Made by a program: the position numbers and the translations under genes. This document shows, piece by piece, positions 10,774-20,293 of a stretch of 64,000 nucleotides of DNA; position 1 is the first letter of the stretch; each line of letters starts with the position of its first letter. The notes beneath the pieces are model-generated. The model was not told the origin of the DNA and searched no databases. It saw only the letters and a program-made list of their open reading frames with translations. This DNA is from Ulva prolifera (taxonomy: Eukaryota; Chlorophyta; Ulvophyceae; Ulvales; Ulvaceae), in contig CM041203.1 of the NCBI GenBank assembly GCA_023078555.1, forward strand, positions 887,481-951,480, in the 5' to 3' direction.

Positions 10774-12183
10774 CTGCATGGGCGCGCTGGTAGGGCGCTA
10801 TGTCGTTACGGAATCCAAGCAGGACATCAAACCGACACGGTGACGAAGGATTGGCAGTCGCTTCGATCACACGCCGGCGCCAGCCTCTGCGCCCCGGGGG
10901 ATGCACAGGTAGCAGATGCACAGGTAGCAGATGTGAATGTCGATGCAGATGCATGGATATAGGACCAGCGGACGCCCTACGGGACATGCTGAGGCTTGAC
11001 CGGGAGGTGAGGTCGATGTGAACGTGGCACATTGTGGTTTGCCGCTGCAGAATCGAGGTCCCAGGCGCCTGCGCGAGCAGATTGTGACAAGTGTGAGGGA
11101 GATCCACGTGTACCCCGGCGCGCTCCTGTTTTCTGAGGCATGCAGAGGAGGAGGTGGAGCAGAGGAGCGCACCACAGCCACGAGCTGCGCCGTTGAGGGG
11201 GCGTTCTGCTCCATCACATAATACTGCACAGCAGGGACACCTGTGACAACCAGCCAGCAGCATCGGCGGAAGGCTCGTGCGTGCAGCCAGCCAGCACGGC
11301 GTGTGGATGCAAGTACAACTTGAACACAAAACAGAAATGGGCTGAGCATACCAGGCGGAAGGTGGCCTTGAGCCCGTGGATCAGCTGGGCTCCATATTCC
11401 ATCATTGTTCCGGATCTCGGAGCCTGCATGGACAGAGATGTTGCTGGCTCGGTCGATGGGTGCACTGTGTGCGGTGGTCAACAGGTGGCGATCAGCTGTG
11501 TCTCTCTGAGCAGCCATGGCACGCGGATGTGATCACTGAGGCGCCAGTGCACACGCACTGCACGCAAGGCCAGGGACAGGCGTTCTGAAGACGGAGAACG
11601 TCCACACGGGCAGTAGCACCGCCATGGAGGCGTGCCCTCCACTGACCCCAGGCTAGCAGTCCTCCAATGCACAAGCAGAGGTGATTGCAGCAGCACATGC
11701 AGCCACACCTCAGAGAACCCCGCAGAGTGCATGTCACCAAGGCAGCCAATCTGTAACAAACAAATCTCACCCCAGGTCGAGCACGGACATACACAGCCAC
11801 GCCCGAGGTGAGCTTTGAACACATGCTACATGCACTTGTGGGTGGGTGTGGTCTCGCAGAGGGAGGGGCCCCGGGGGTGCCTAGGCTGTACATTCACTGG
11901 CGCAAGGTGGTGACAAGCATGCCTTGTGCGTGTGCGTGCTGATAATGAAGCCCGCAGTGCTTGCGGAACGCGTTACTGTGATGGGTGGGGTGGACTGAGC
12001 ACAGTTCGGCAGCTTCACCGTGTCTGAATTGAGTTCAGATGGGCCATTGGCTACTCCCCTCGTGCCGCTGTCGCGATTGAATCTACACACTGCAATGCTA
12101 TGAGACCTCAGCACTCCATCGTCCATAAGGGGCCACTGTTGAAGCCGCTTCGCTGCACTCACGGCACCGCAAGTGTTGTCCAT
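10774..12183 (-). CDS. probable 5' exons of the TFIIS-domain gene
   Basis: Coding-like minus-strand pieces occur in order. About 12183-11950 starts with ATG and reads MDNTCGAVSAAKRLQQWPL. About 11760-11600 contains FSEVWLHVLLQSPLLVHW. About 11575-11490 contains SDHIRVPWLLRETQLI. About 11430-11350 contains TMMEYGAQLIHGLKATFRL. About 11230-11120 contains VPAVQYYVMEQNAP. About 11080-10985 contains TTMCHVHIDLTSR. I could not join them with consistent phases, so they may be one gene with the TFIIS-domain protein or a separate one. No domain is recognised. Confidence 0.3.
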
Positions 12184-13562
12184 CGAAGCGAACCGCCCCG
12201 AAAGGGAACGTCCAACCTCATCAAGGGGAATGACACCGAGCTCTTATGCCTGGTGCGCCTGTGTAGATTGGATGTGGATTTTGAGCTGCGTGCTGCGTCA
12301 TCTCCGTACGTTTGTGTTATCTATGGCCGTGGCAGGGACCACTACAGCACAACACCAGCCGGGCGTGCACAAGCCCATAACCAAGGCACATCATGTACAC
12401 TGAAAGTAACCAAATTTGCTGAATGCATCATCGTATTGACGCCTGGCGTCCTCACTCATCCCACTACGGAACTGAATGTGTAGGTCCTCGTGCACATCAT
12501 CTGCGCGGATCTGTGCGCATGCAAGCGCCATCGGAGATGAGCAAGCAGGTGATTATATCAACATACATGACTCTTAAGTGTGTGATACCTTACCTGACGG
12601 TGTGTGCTTTCCGTTCTTACGTTGGAAGCCCTGGCCGTTGCGATATTCAAACAGGCTGTTCGCCACACTCGCCACTGCGCTGCAACTTAGTTCACCCAAT
12701 GCTGAAGTGGTAATTTTCTAATTTTGTACTGTTGACTGCCCCCTTCGCTTGTTCACTGACATCTTGATTGACGTGCTCAAGATGGCGCTATGTTTCATTC
12801 AAACGTTTGGTGGCCTAGGCCTGGATGAGAAATATAGGAGCACTGATCGACTGCGCAGCGAGCCTTCGTGAATCTCGAAAGCCAGTAACGCGAGAGCATT
12901 GTCGCAACACGTTGTAGCCGAGTCAAGGGCGAGAGCTCCTGGCAGTCCCAGATCTTTGTCGCACCGATCGTGCTGCATCGCAACGCATCACGTGCACAAC
13001 GCTGCGTATGCCGCTGTTCTCAAGCTTGGAACAGCATGTATGCGTGTGTATCGCATAGCTACGCAGCACATAAGATGCGCCTGAAGATCTGCCACCCGTG
13101 TTGTGACAGGTGTGCAGCGGGTACCGGTGCGACTGGTGCCATCATTGCACCGCGATCCCTAAGCGACTACCGCCTGCCTCCGTGCACGGTCTCTCCACTT
13201 GAGTCGTCATGGTCATGCTAGCGGCTTTCGACTCTGCCGTGCTCGAAATGTACCGCATGCGATGTTGCGACTGCACCGCATGCGATGTTGCTAGCCCATT
13301 CAACCGTCCTCGTCACCCGAGGCCGATGCGCGCGGGTGCTGTCGCTGCAAGCACACCCCAGCGTCAATATCGGTTCTTGATCGTGAAAGACCGCACCAAT
13401 CACAGTGATAATGTAATCGAGACATCAGTGCCATATGAAACGTAACGTTTTCCGACTTCGAGCTCGTTTGCGGACGGACGTCATCAAGCAGTGCTGCGCC
13501 TAGCCTGCCTGCACGTGCCCTTGTGATGAGTTCAATTGAGCGATCAGACAGAAGATTATGGC
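12184..13562. other. no gene seen
   Basis: Frames here are short and overlap on both strands without recognisable content. A direct repeat, ACCGCATGCGATGTTGC, occurs near 13251 and 13276. The region should hold the promoter of the CCCH-methyltransferase gene. Confidence 0.4.
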
Positions 13563-15588
13563 ATGTCGACTGAGCAGCGCCCAGACTTTCCAAATGTATC
13601 GAATTTTTGCAAGGAGTTTGTGAACGGTGGGACATGCCCCCGCGGGCAAGAATGCAAGTACGCCCGTAATTTCACCTTCTGTGTATTGGAATCGAGCTTT
13701 TGCTTGCTTGCTGGGGATGGAGCCAAGTCATAGGCATTGTTGGGCACTGTCTGGCACCGTCCCTGCACACCATTGTTATTCTCTTTGACACATGCACGTG
13801 CATTTTCGCTCCTCCTTCACAAACAATACTACCCCTTACAGATTTATGCATCCTGCTCCAGCGGATCTTCCATCTGCAAGGGCACACTGGCTAGCCACCC
13901 GAAAGCAGACCAAGCAGATGGCAAGACATGAGCTGGGAGATCCACACGCGTTTGATGCCTACAAGAAATCAGACCGCGCTGTGATTCTGGCCAAATGGCT
14001 GGTCCAGACGTATGGCCATCAGCAACTGAACAGTGGGTCAGGTGTGAGCGCGGAACCTCACTGTACAAGGTATTTTGTCCAGGCAGGCATACGGCGCCAA
14101 GTAGCATTGACCAGATGGCTGTCTATATATGGAAGTCTGTCGCTGCTGCTATTCAAAGCTGGTGGCTGTGAGACAGCGCTGGTCTGGGGTGGACGGCAGC
14201 AGGCAAGGATAGCAAACACACCCCCCATGTACCGCCACATACAGGCTGGCAACTCTACAATTCAACCACGTGACTGTGAAAGTCCCTGTGAGGGAGCCGG
14301 CATAATAACATCATCGTTGCATTGTTGTAAATCATTACGAATGAGAGCGCCACTTCTCCACTGAGTTGTATCAGGCCTTACTTCCTAACGCAGCCAGCAT
14401 ACGCATAAGCTTGAGAAGTATGCACGAGATTGCGCAGATGCGCTTGGGGAAAGCGACAGTGGTGACCCCCAATGCTGAAGTCATCCATGGGCAAAAGCAT
14501 GGCACCACAGTCCGTTAGATCAGGCGGTCGCGTCAATATTACAGTTGATGATATCAACACCGCATTGCAAGGCACTCCACTCACATGTACATGTGAGTGG
14601 AGTGCACACACATGTGCATGCGCTGCCTGATCCCCGCTGCGAGCTGCCCCGGAACAGCCAGTATAGCACCCTGGCCCCAGCATGTCTTCCTACAGAATCC
14701 CAGTCCTAGGGTCCAGATTCACCAGTGCCTCAGTCGGTCCACATGGCTGCATGATCATGCATATATGCACACAGATGTTGGGCCGCTGGTGCAGGTGTCC
14801 TAGATGTTGCAGGGGGCCGAGGCGAGCTGTCGTTTGAGCTGCACCATGTGCACAAGGTCCGCGTCACTCTGGTGGAGCCCCGACCGTGGGCACCGTGGAA
14901 ACTGAGTAAGCGGCAGCGTGGGATTCTCAAAGCCTCAGGCTTCCCCTGGAAGGCATTCTCTATCACACAGCTGCAGTCGCACTTCACAGATGAGCTGTCT
15001 CCCAGCCTGGCACAGGTGTGCTCTCCATGCAGCAAGCGTACGCTGTAGAGCTGCTGCACACATACACAAAAGGAACCACCGAGTACTCAGCATGCATGGC
15101 GCGTGAAGCCTCCGCTAACTGCGTGGCTGATCAGAGCTGTCATTGCCGCATGCACACGGGCCGTGGCCATCCTGGCAAATACTCTCCTCGTACCACGCCA
15201 GCAATTGTGACGCCGAAAGCAAGCCGATGTGAAGGATCCAGATGTGCAGGTTGTCCAGGACTGCTCGATGCTGGTGGGGCTGCACCCAGACCAAGCAACC
15301 GAACCCATTCTTCGGCATGCAAACAGCATGGGCAAGCCATTCTGCATACTGCCATGCTGTGTCTTCCCGCTGCACCATCCTGATCGGAGGATCATCCGAG
15401 CAGACGGGTCAGACGCTCCAGTGTTGAGCCACTCTGACCTGGTGCAGTACCTGGTACAGGCGGGGCAGGCAAGAACAGCAGCCCTGCCCTTCGCTGGGAG
15501 GAACGTCGCAGTGTACCGCACTGCGGCCCGTGCATCAGGTCGCTTGTCGATGCTGCCCACCAACGATGACACACCGGGCACTGCATGA
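13563..15588 (+). CDS. CCCH zinc finger plus SAM methyltransferase
   Basis: Exons are 13563-13657, 13842-14041, 14795-15015 and 15220-15588, all in phase, giving 294 residues. The first intron splits the finger exactly. After joining, it reads CKEFVNGGTC and PRGQECKFMH, a perfect C-x8-C-x5-C-x3-H. A linker (RAVILAKWLVQTYG) leads to the SAM-binding motif I, VLDVAGGRGELSFEL, then VRVTLVEPRP (motif II) and SMLVGLHPDQATEPIL. The C-terminal strands LPCCVFPLHH and LPFAGRNVAVY complete the Rossmann methyltransferase fold. CCCH fingers bind RNA, so an RNA substrate is the natural inference; no substrate is known to me. Intron 2 is long (753 bp) and holds a 34-bp palindrome. Confidence 0.8.
14572..14605. 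repeat. 34-bp perfect palindrome
   Basis: GCACTCCACTCACATGT is followed directly by its exact reverse complement, so the arms are 17 bp with no spacer. It lies in intron 2 of the CCCH-methyltransferase gene. Confidence 0.85.
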
Positions 15589-15870
15589 GCCTGGAGTGAA
15601 TCACGATGCTGGTGCAGCACCAGGTACTCATGGCATGTATAGCGAGCAGGAATTGCTGGGACGTTGCGCAGGTCCAGAGATGTGCAGATGAGGTTCTGGC
15701 AAGGTGGCTATTTGCTGTCCTGCAGCCGTTCAAAATGTAGCACATTTCGCGGTGCTTACTGCGCCAGTGAGATAGAGTTTCATTGTTGCGTGTAACCGGA
15801 GTTCACATACATGGCCTGCAATGTGACAATGCTCCTTCGACGTTGGCGTCACGGATAACTACATAGAACA

Positions 15871-15902
15871 GGGACCCATGGCAGCTGGGACCCATGGCAG
15901 CT
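15871..15902. repeat. 16-bp tandem duplication
   Basis: GGGACCCATGGCAGCT occurs twice head to tail, about 60 bp before the start codon of the gene at 15964. It may be a promoter or 5' leader duplication; no function is claimed. Confidence 0.75.
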
Positions 15903-15963
15903 TGAGGTGTCATCGTGAGTGCCGAGTATGGAAAGGTGCACGGCCCGACTTGTCACCAGAGCC

Positions 15964-16732
15964 ATGGACATGGGTAGCTACACAGATGTTCAGGTCAGGA
16001 ACGGACTCTTCAGCGGTCAGTACTACAAGCTGTGCTTGTGTCTGTCGCGTTCAGCATTCAGTGGTGCCATTGGATGTCTGATGTATTGCTGGTGAGTTGT
16101 GTGCACCCATGGGTGTGAAGTTATTGGCAAAAGCCACCGCCCATTGGAATCACATTGTGCTGCAGGGACCCAGCATCTGGCTGCCCCTGTTGCGGCCCTT
16201 TTAGATGGTGTAGATGTGGCCCGCCTACAGGGCCTTGCTCATGTATCACCAGCAGGAGCCCCCAGCCCGCACTTTGCCCGGAGAAAAGGCGGATGCCGAT
16301 AATGCACCCGCTGTGACATCCCAGGCATTCACTGTCCGACTGAACTGCCGCAGAAATCAGCACCACGCAGCCTGTTGGTCGGCCGTACTTCTGAGCCTGG
16401 TGGTGTGCCGCCAGGGCAATGGTTGCACAGCACAGAGGACCATGGTCTGCAGCCACGGGAAGCCGTGTCCGCTTCCACGCCACTTCGCATGTACCCGCTA
16501 TGGCGCGCTCCAAAGCCATTAGACCACGGGATCACAGCATCACGTATTTGCTTTCAGGCGGGCGTACGTGCTGATGTACAAGGCGCATGGTACGGTCGTG
16601 TTCGAATCAAGAGCTTCAACTCCAGGCGCATCTGCTGCGGGTCTTCGAGACGTGCAACTACAGGTCGACGCCAGTCTTAACGTTCGTAAGCAACAGTTCC
16701 CAGACGCCCCCTGCCCTGATCTACATACTTGA
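15964..16732 (+). CDS. unknown protein, three exons
   Basis: Exon 1 (15964-16091) starts MDMGSYTDVQVRNGLFSGQY and ends at a GTGAGT donor. Exon 2 starts at 16231 in matching phase (ALLMYHQQEPPARTLP, then TSQAFTVRLNC). Exon 3 starts at 16558 after CTTTCAG and most likely reads AYVLMYKAHGTVVFESRAS to a TGA at 16730-16732. The end of exon 2 is uncertain, with several donors between 16334 and 16405. Exon 1 contains a moderately hydrophobic stretch (LCLCLSRSAFSGAIGCLMYC). The repeated L-MY motif at exon edges (CLMYCW, LLMYHQ, VLMYKA) is curious and may reflect internal duplication. The family is not recognised. Confidence 0.5.
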
Positions 16733-17039
16733 CGATCCTGCGTGCTGTGATCGACCGACACGAAGGTGGCATCGTGCTGCAAGTCTACACGCAGCTCGCC
16801 GATGGTTCGTGAAAGGTACGGGAAAGTGCGGTCGATCTGCGCACGTCTGACTTGATCATGTCTATGTGAGAGGACCGAGGATGCCTACATAGAGTTCAAG
16901 GTTCATCGGGACGTGGTCAAAACCAGGAGGAGATCGTGCTAGTGCATCATCGTAAAAGTATGACCAGTTGCAGCGATCCAGACGTGAGGAGGCTCAAGGG
17001 GAAGATGATTCAGAGCATGATGCTTCGGGATAAAAGGTT

Positions 17040-17133
17040 TGCTAGTTACAGGGTTCGAACCTGTGCGGCCGAAGCCACAGCAATGCACAAGATGTCTTGA
17101 GTGCTGCCCCTTAGACCACTCGGGCAAACTAGC
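17040..17133 (-). tRNA. trnL-CAA: tRNA-Leu(CAA) with a short intron
   Basis: The minus strand folds as a tRNA. The acceptor stem is GCTAGTT/AACTAGC, and the D arm contains GAGTGGTCTAAGG. The anticodon loop has CAA at 17099-17097. The long variable arm (GGC TTCG GCC) is typical of Leu, and the T arm is ACAGG TTCGAAC CCTGT. The anticodon stem closes (CAGCA/TGCTG) only if about 12 nt after the base 3' of the anticodon are removed, the standard intron position. Mature length is then about 82 nt. A-box and B-box promoters are internal. Upstream of its 5' end, about 70 bp away, begins a large inverted repeat. Confidence 0.93.
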
Positions 17134-17202
17134 TATCCGATGAATCAACGGAAGACATGCTATGAACACTTGGCGACAAACGTTGAGTATATTTTTATTT
17201 AT

Positions 17203-17615
17203 TGGCATTTTCTAACTAGTACAATTTGTATCTGTCTTGCGTAATGGGTGGTCTGCTTCTTCCTGTGCCTCGTGCAGTCAGCTGTTGCAAGCCATACATG
17301 CAGATGGGGTAGCTAGCGGAGTAAGCAGGGTGGGGCCCACTACAATTTTATCTGAGTGGCACTGTCCTAAAGGCTCATGGGTTTGCCCCAACTCGTCAAG
17401 CCAATAATCCACAAGCTGTAATTGTATCGGGGCAAACCCATGAGCCTTTAGGACAGTGCCACTCAGATAAAATTGTAGTGGGCCCCACCCTGCTTACTCC
17501 GCTAGCTACCCCATCTGCATGCATGGCTTGCAACAGCTGATTGCACGAGGCACAGGAAGAAGCAGACCACCCATTACGCAAGACAGATACAAATTGCACT
17601 AGTTAGAAAATGCCA
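17203..17615. repeat. 187-bp near-perfect inverted repeat
   Basis: The left arm is 17203-17389, the loop 17390-17428 (39 bp) and the right arm 17429-17615. I aligned the arms by eye along their whole length. They differ at only three places (left positions 17221, 17277 and 17296), all A/G transitions, so identity is about 98%. The outer ends are TGGCATTTTCTAAC and its complement. No convincing target-site duplication flanks it, and no frame inside looks coding. A transcript through it would form a hairpin of about 187 base pairs. It could be a long-hairpin small-RNA (miRNA-like) locus, a foldback or MITE-type DNA element, or a recent inverted duplication. Confidence 0.95.
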
Positions 17616-17904
17616 TACATGTACACAAGCACATTAGGCAATGGTGCTTGTCAATTGGCTGGGAGGCTTGTGCACAGGGGGTCAGGAGCCGCATGCCACC
17701 GTGTGCATATGACGGCAGGACACGCTATAACATTGTTAACAAAGAGAAAGTGCATCGCCCATTTCACTGGTGAGTTCGCAGGACAACTGGATGGAACACG
17801 CGTATGGGGTATCATGCCTGATTGCGTTCAGCCGAATTAGAAGCGGCCTGTTTGCATTCGAATGAGCTGTTCTTTTTCAATCTTCCTCATTGCGGCAGCA
17901 CGTA

Positions 17905-18656
17905 TCATCTGTCATGCTGAAGGATGTTTAAAAAGGTGCTCTCATCTAGCAATATACCAAATGGTTTCCCATGACAAGCAGTCAAGGTGACCGGCTCCGT
18001 TGCGACATCACCTGACATGTCCATGTACATGGGAAGGGTGTTGACAGCGGTGTCCGTTGATATGCAGTTGTATGGAGGCGGCGCTGACGACCATTGCAGC
18101 TGCACTTCGCCACCCTCTTGGATTTTCTTGACCATGTGCGAGCGATCAGACGCAAAGTGGCTGAGGAACGATCCGGCCTCCACGCATCTCCATCTGCGTC
18201 TCAGTCTCTCTATTTGACAAGCTTCAGATTGTGGCAGCAGAGCCTGTTCAATCCAGAGACCAACAGGGCATGGGAACGGCAGTGAGGAGTCTAGATCGAA
18301 GATAACTGCTCCTCCCATCGGGCTGAGGCCAACAGCAAGAACATGGTAATCCCAGATCACAGGGCCATTGGATCGTGCGTTGCACCAGATAGGTACCTGA
18401 AGGCGTGCAGTGGTTACAAGCGTGTCAAAATATGGTAGCAAAGCTCGGCAGGAAAAATACGGGAGCGTGCGCACCGTCCGGTTGACGTTTGACATGAACA
18501 CAGCATACAGATCACCTTCCCAGGATTCGCACAGCCGTCCAAGCATCCAGTAAACCTGCAGCCACGATCTGCAGGATTGTGCGCCACCGAGTGATAGCAT
18601 GTGGGCACGTACGGTGTCAGTAGCTCAGAACTCCTGTTCACGCGCGATTCGAGCAT
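17905..18656 (-). CDS. NTAQ1: protein N-terminal glutamine amidohydrolase
   Basis: Exons are 18656-18588, 18555-18475 and 18396-17905, phase 0 throughout, giving 213 residues (the family is about 205-210). NTAQ1 converts N-terminal Gln of proteins to Glu, the first step of the Gln/N-degron pathway. Landmarks are YAVFMSNVN, VPIWCNARS, GPVIWDYHV (catalytic His), AVIFDLDSSLPFPC (catalytic Asp), FLSHFASDRSHM and PPPYNC. The catalytic Cys should be the one in YVPTCYHS near residue 20. In relatives this is CYCEEN followed by an aromatic residue. Here the joined sequence reads CYHS then VYWML, so the Glu pair is missing. The donor of exon 1 decides this. The gene is otherwise clear. Confidence 0.88.
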
Positions 18657-20293
18657 CGGCTAAACAACCAGCGCGATGAGCATCTGTTGTCAATAACTGA
18701 AGATCTGACAGCGCTTTACATTCATGGGATTGTCCGGGCGCACGTTCTCTTCGCAATAACATTGCGTGTACTGGAAGTCGCGTTTGTCCATCCGTTTGCA
18801 TTCACGAAATGTATGGGCGAACAAAATCACAGATTAATCTCCAAGTACGATGCGCAAGGTATTACGGCACGTGCAGCCGTAGACTTGGGTGATGATCTGG
18901 TCGCGGCTCGCTTCCGGTGTGCACGACGGGATCTCCATCCCATACATCCCTGCCTTGTGTCTCGAGGGGCTCATGTCAGCGATCGACAATTTTCAAATTC
19001 AAACGCACGGATCCGGCTTCAGATCTTCAGATTCGATGGTGTGCACAGCATGATCATGGCGCACGTGCACTGCTTCTCGAAAGTAACAGTCCTCTGGAGG
19101 GTGGTGTTGGCGTGGCTGCAGTTCACTTGACGCACGCCGAAGCCATGCTGAAGATGTACGCTGGTCTGAGCCTGAGACGTTCATGAGCATGTGCCTGCGA
19201 CGGTGGCCCCAGTGGGTCTGTGTAGATGACTGTGTAGGCGTCAATCAGGAGCCAGAAGAAAATGAAGGTGGCACTGGCTAGCTTGGGATCAGATTCACTA
19301 CAAGGCTAGTTTCATGACACATTTCCAACCATGCTACCTGAGTTCTCTGACGAGGCTTTCCATGAACTTACGGTAACCAGCTATCATAGCCAGACTCATC
19401 GCCAATGCATGCAGGTAACCATTGCCAGATCGCGCAGAACATACATGAGGCAGCATAGACAATAGTTTACAGATGATCCTCACGGTGGTCACACATAACC
19501 GCTGGGCACTCCTGAGTCAAAGTCACAGATCTCCATGAGGAGTGATCCTCGTGGACTTCAGTGCAAAAACTTCACCAGCTTGACTTCAGAGCTTGAAATA
19601 TGCTCAGCTACACTTTCGCGATGCCAGTGCTACATATGCCGTCCGTCTGACCACGAATGATATAGAGCTAGTAACCGGGAAAAATGGGTTCAGTGCCACA
19701 CTATTTCAGGGTGCTGGAGTAGCACCTATGCCTGTTAACCTGGATAGGGCCGAAAATTTCCAGCTACAACAACCTGACATGATGACCGCTTGCAAGGCAT
19801 TTTTTCAAATACATTCGTGCTACCCGGGGGCCAAGTCTCTGTGGTCTCACAGCTGCAACCAGACCTGTCCAGGGCCGACTGGCGGCACATTGGCCTCAGC
19901 CAAGCACACTCACCTCTGCTGCCACACATGACATGATACAGTTCACCAATGACGCACGAGCAGCCTCCGGGCAGTGCTCGCGCCTTATCAGATGCATCTG
20001 GTGATCGCTAGCGAAGCAGTGCGCTCACCATTCAAGCAAACGTGCTCTGTCGCAAGCCTGCGGAGAGACAACATGGTCTGTAGGTGTTGCCCCATCGCCA
20101 CCGCTCGGAGGACAGCTCTGGAGCTGCAGTCGCATGCAGCCAGAGCTGACCGCTTGCCTTCCAGATCTATGGTGCATGTGCTGTCTGTACATCTGGGGAA
20201 AGTGGCACACAGGCAACCAGAGCTCCTCAGTGTCTGATGCTGGCATTGTCATCGCCGGGCATCTAGCTGTACTCTGCAGCACGATGCAGCGCA
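18657..20293. other. no gene that can be defended
   Basis: A plus-strand open frame at 18687-19130 (about 147 codons) and another at 19593-19931 (containing RLTTNDIELVTG) are longer than average, but I see no domain, splice framework or clear start. The region spans two promoters or 3' ends, since NTAQ1 (-) starts at 18656 and GPAT9 (-) ends at 20294. Confidence 0.35.

Noticed and set aside
10511-11329. A 272-codon minus-strand frame rich in Arg and Ala
   Set aside because: It runs out of frame with the clear exon at 10773-10503 and has the Arg/Ala/Gly bias of a GC-rich shadow.
17203-17615. Reading the inverted repeat as a CRISPR-like or retrotransposon end structure
   Set aside because: There is a single palindromic pair, not spaced direct repeats. 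No reverse transcriptase, integrase or long terminal direct repeats lie nearby.
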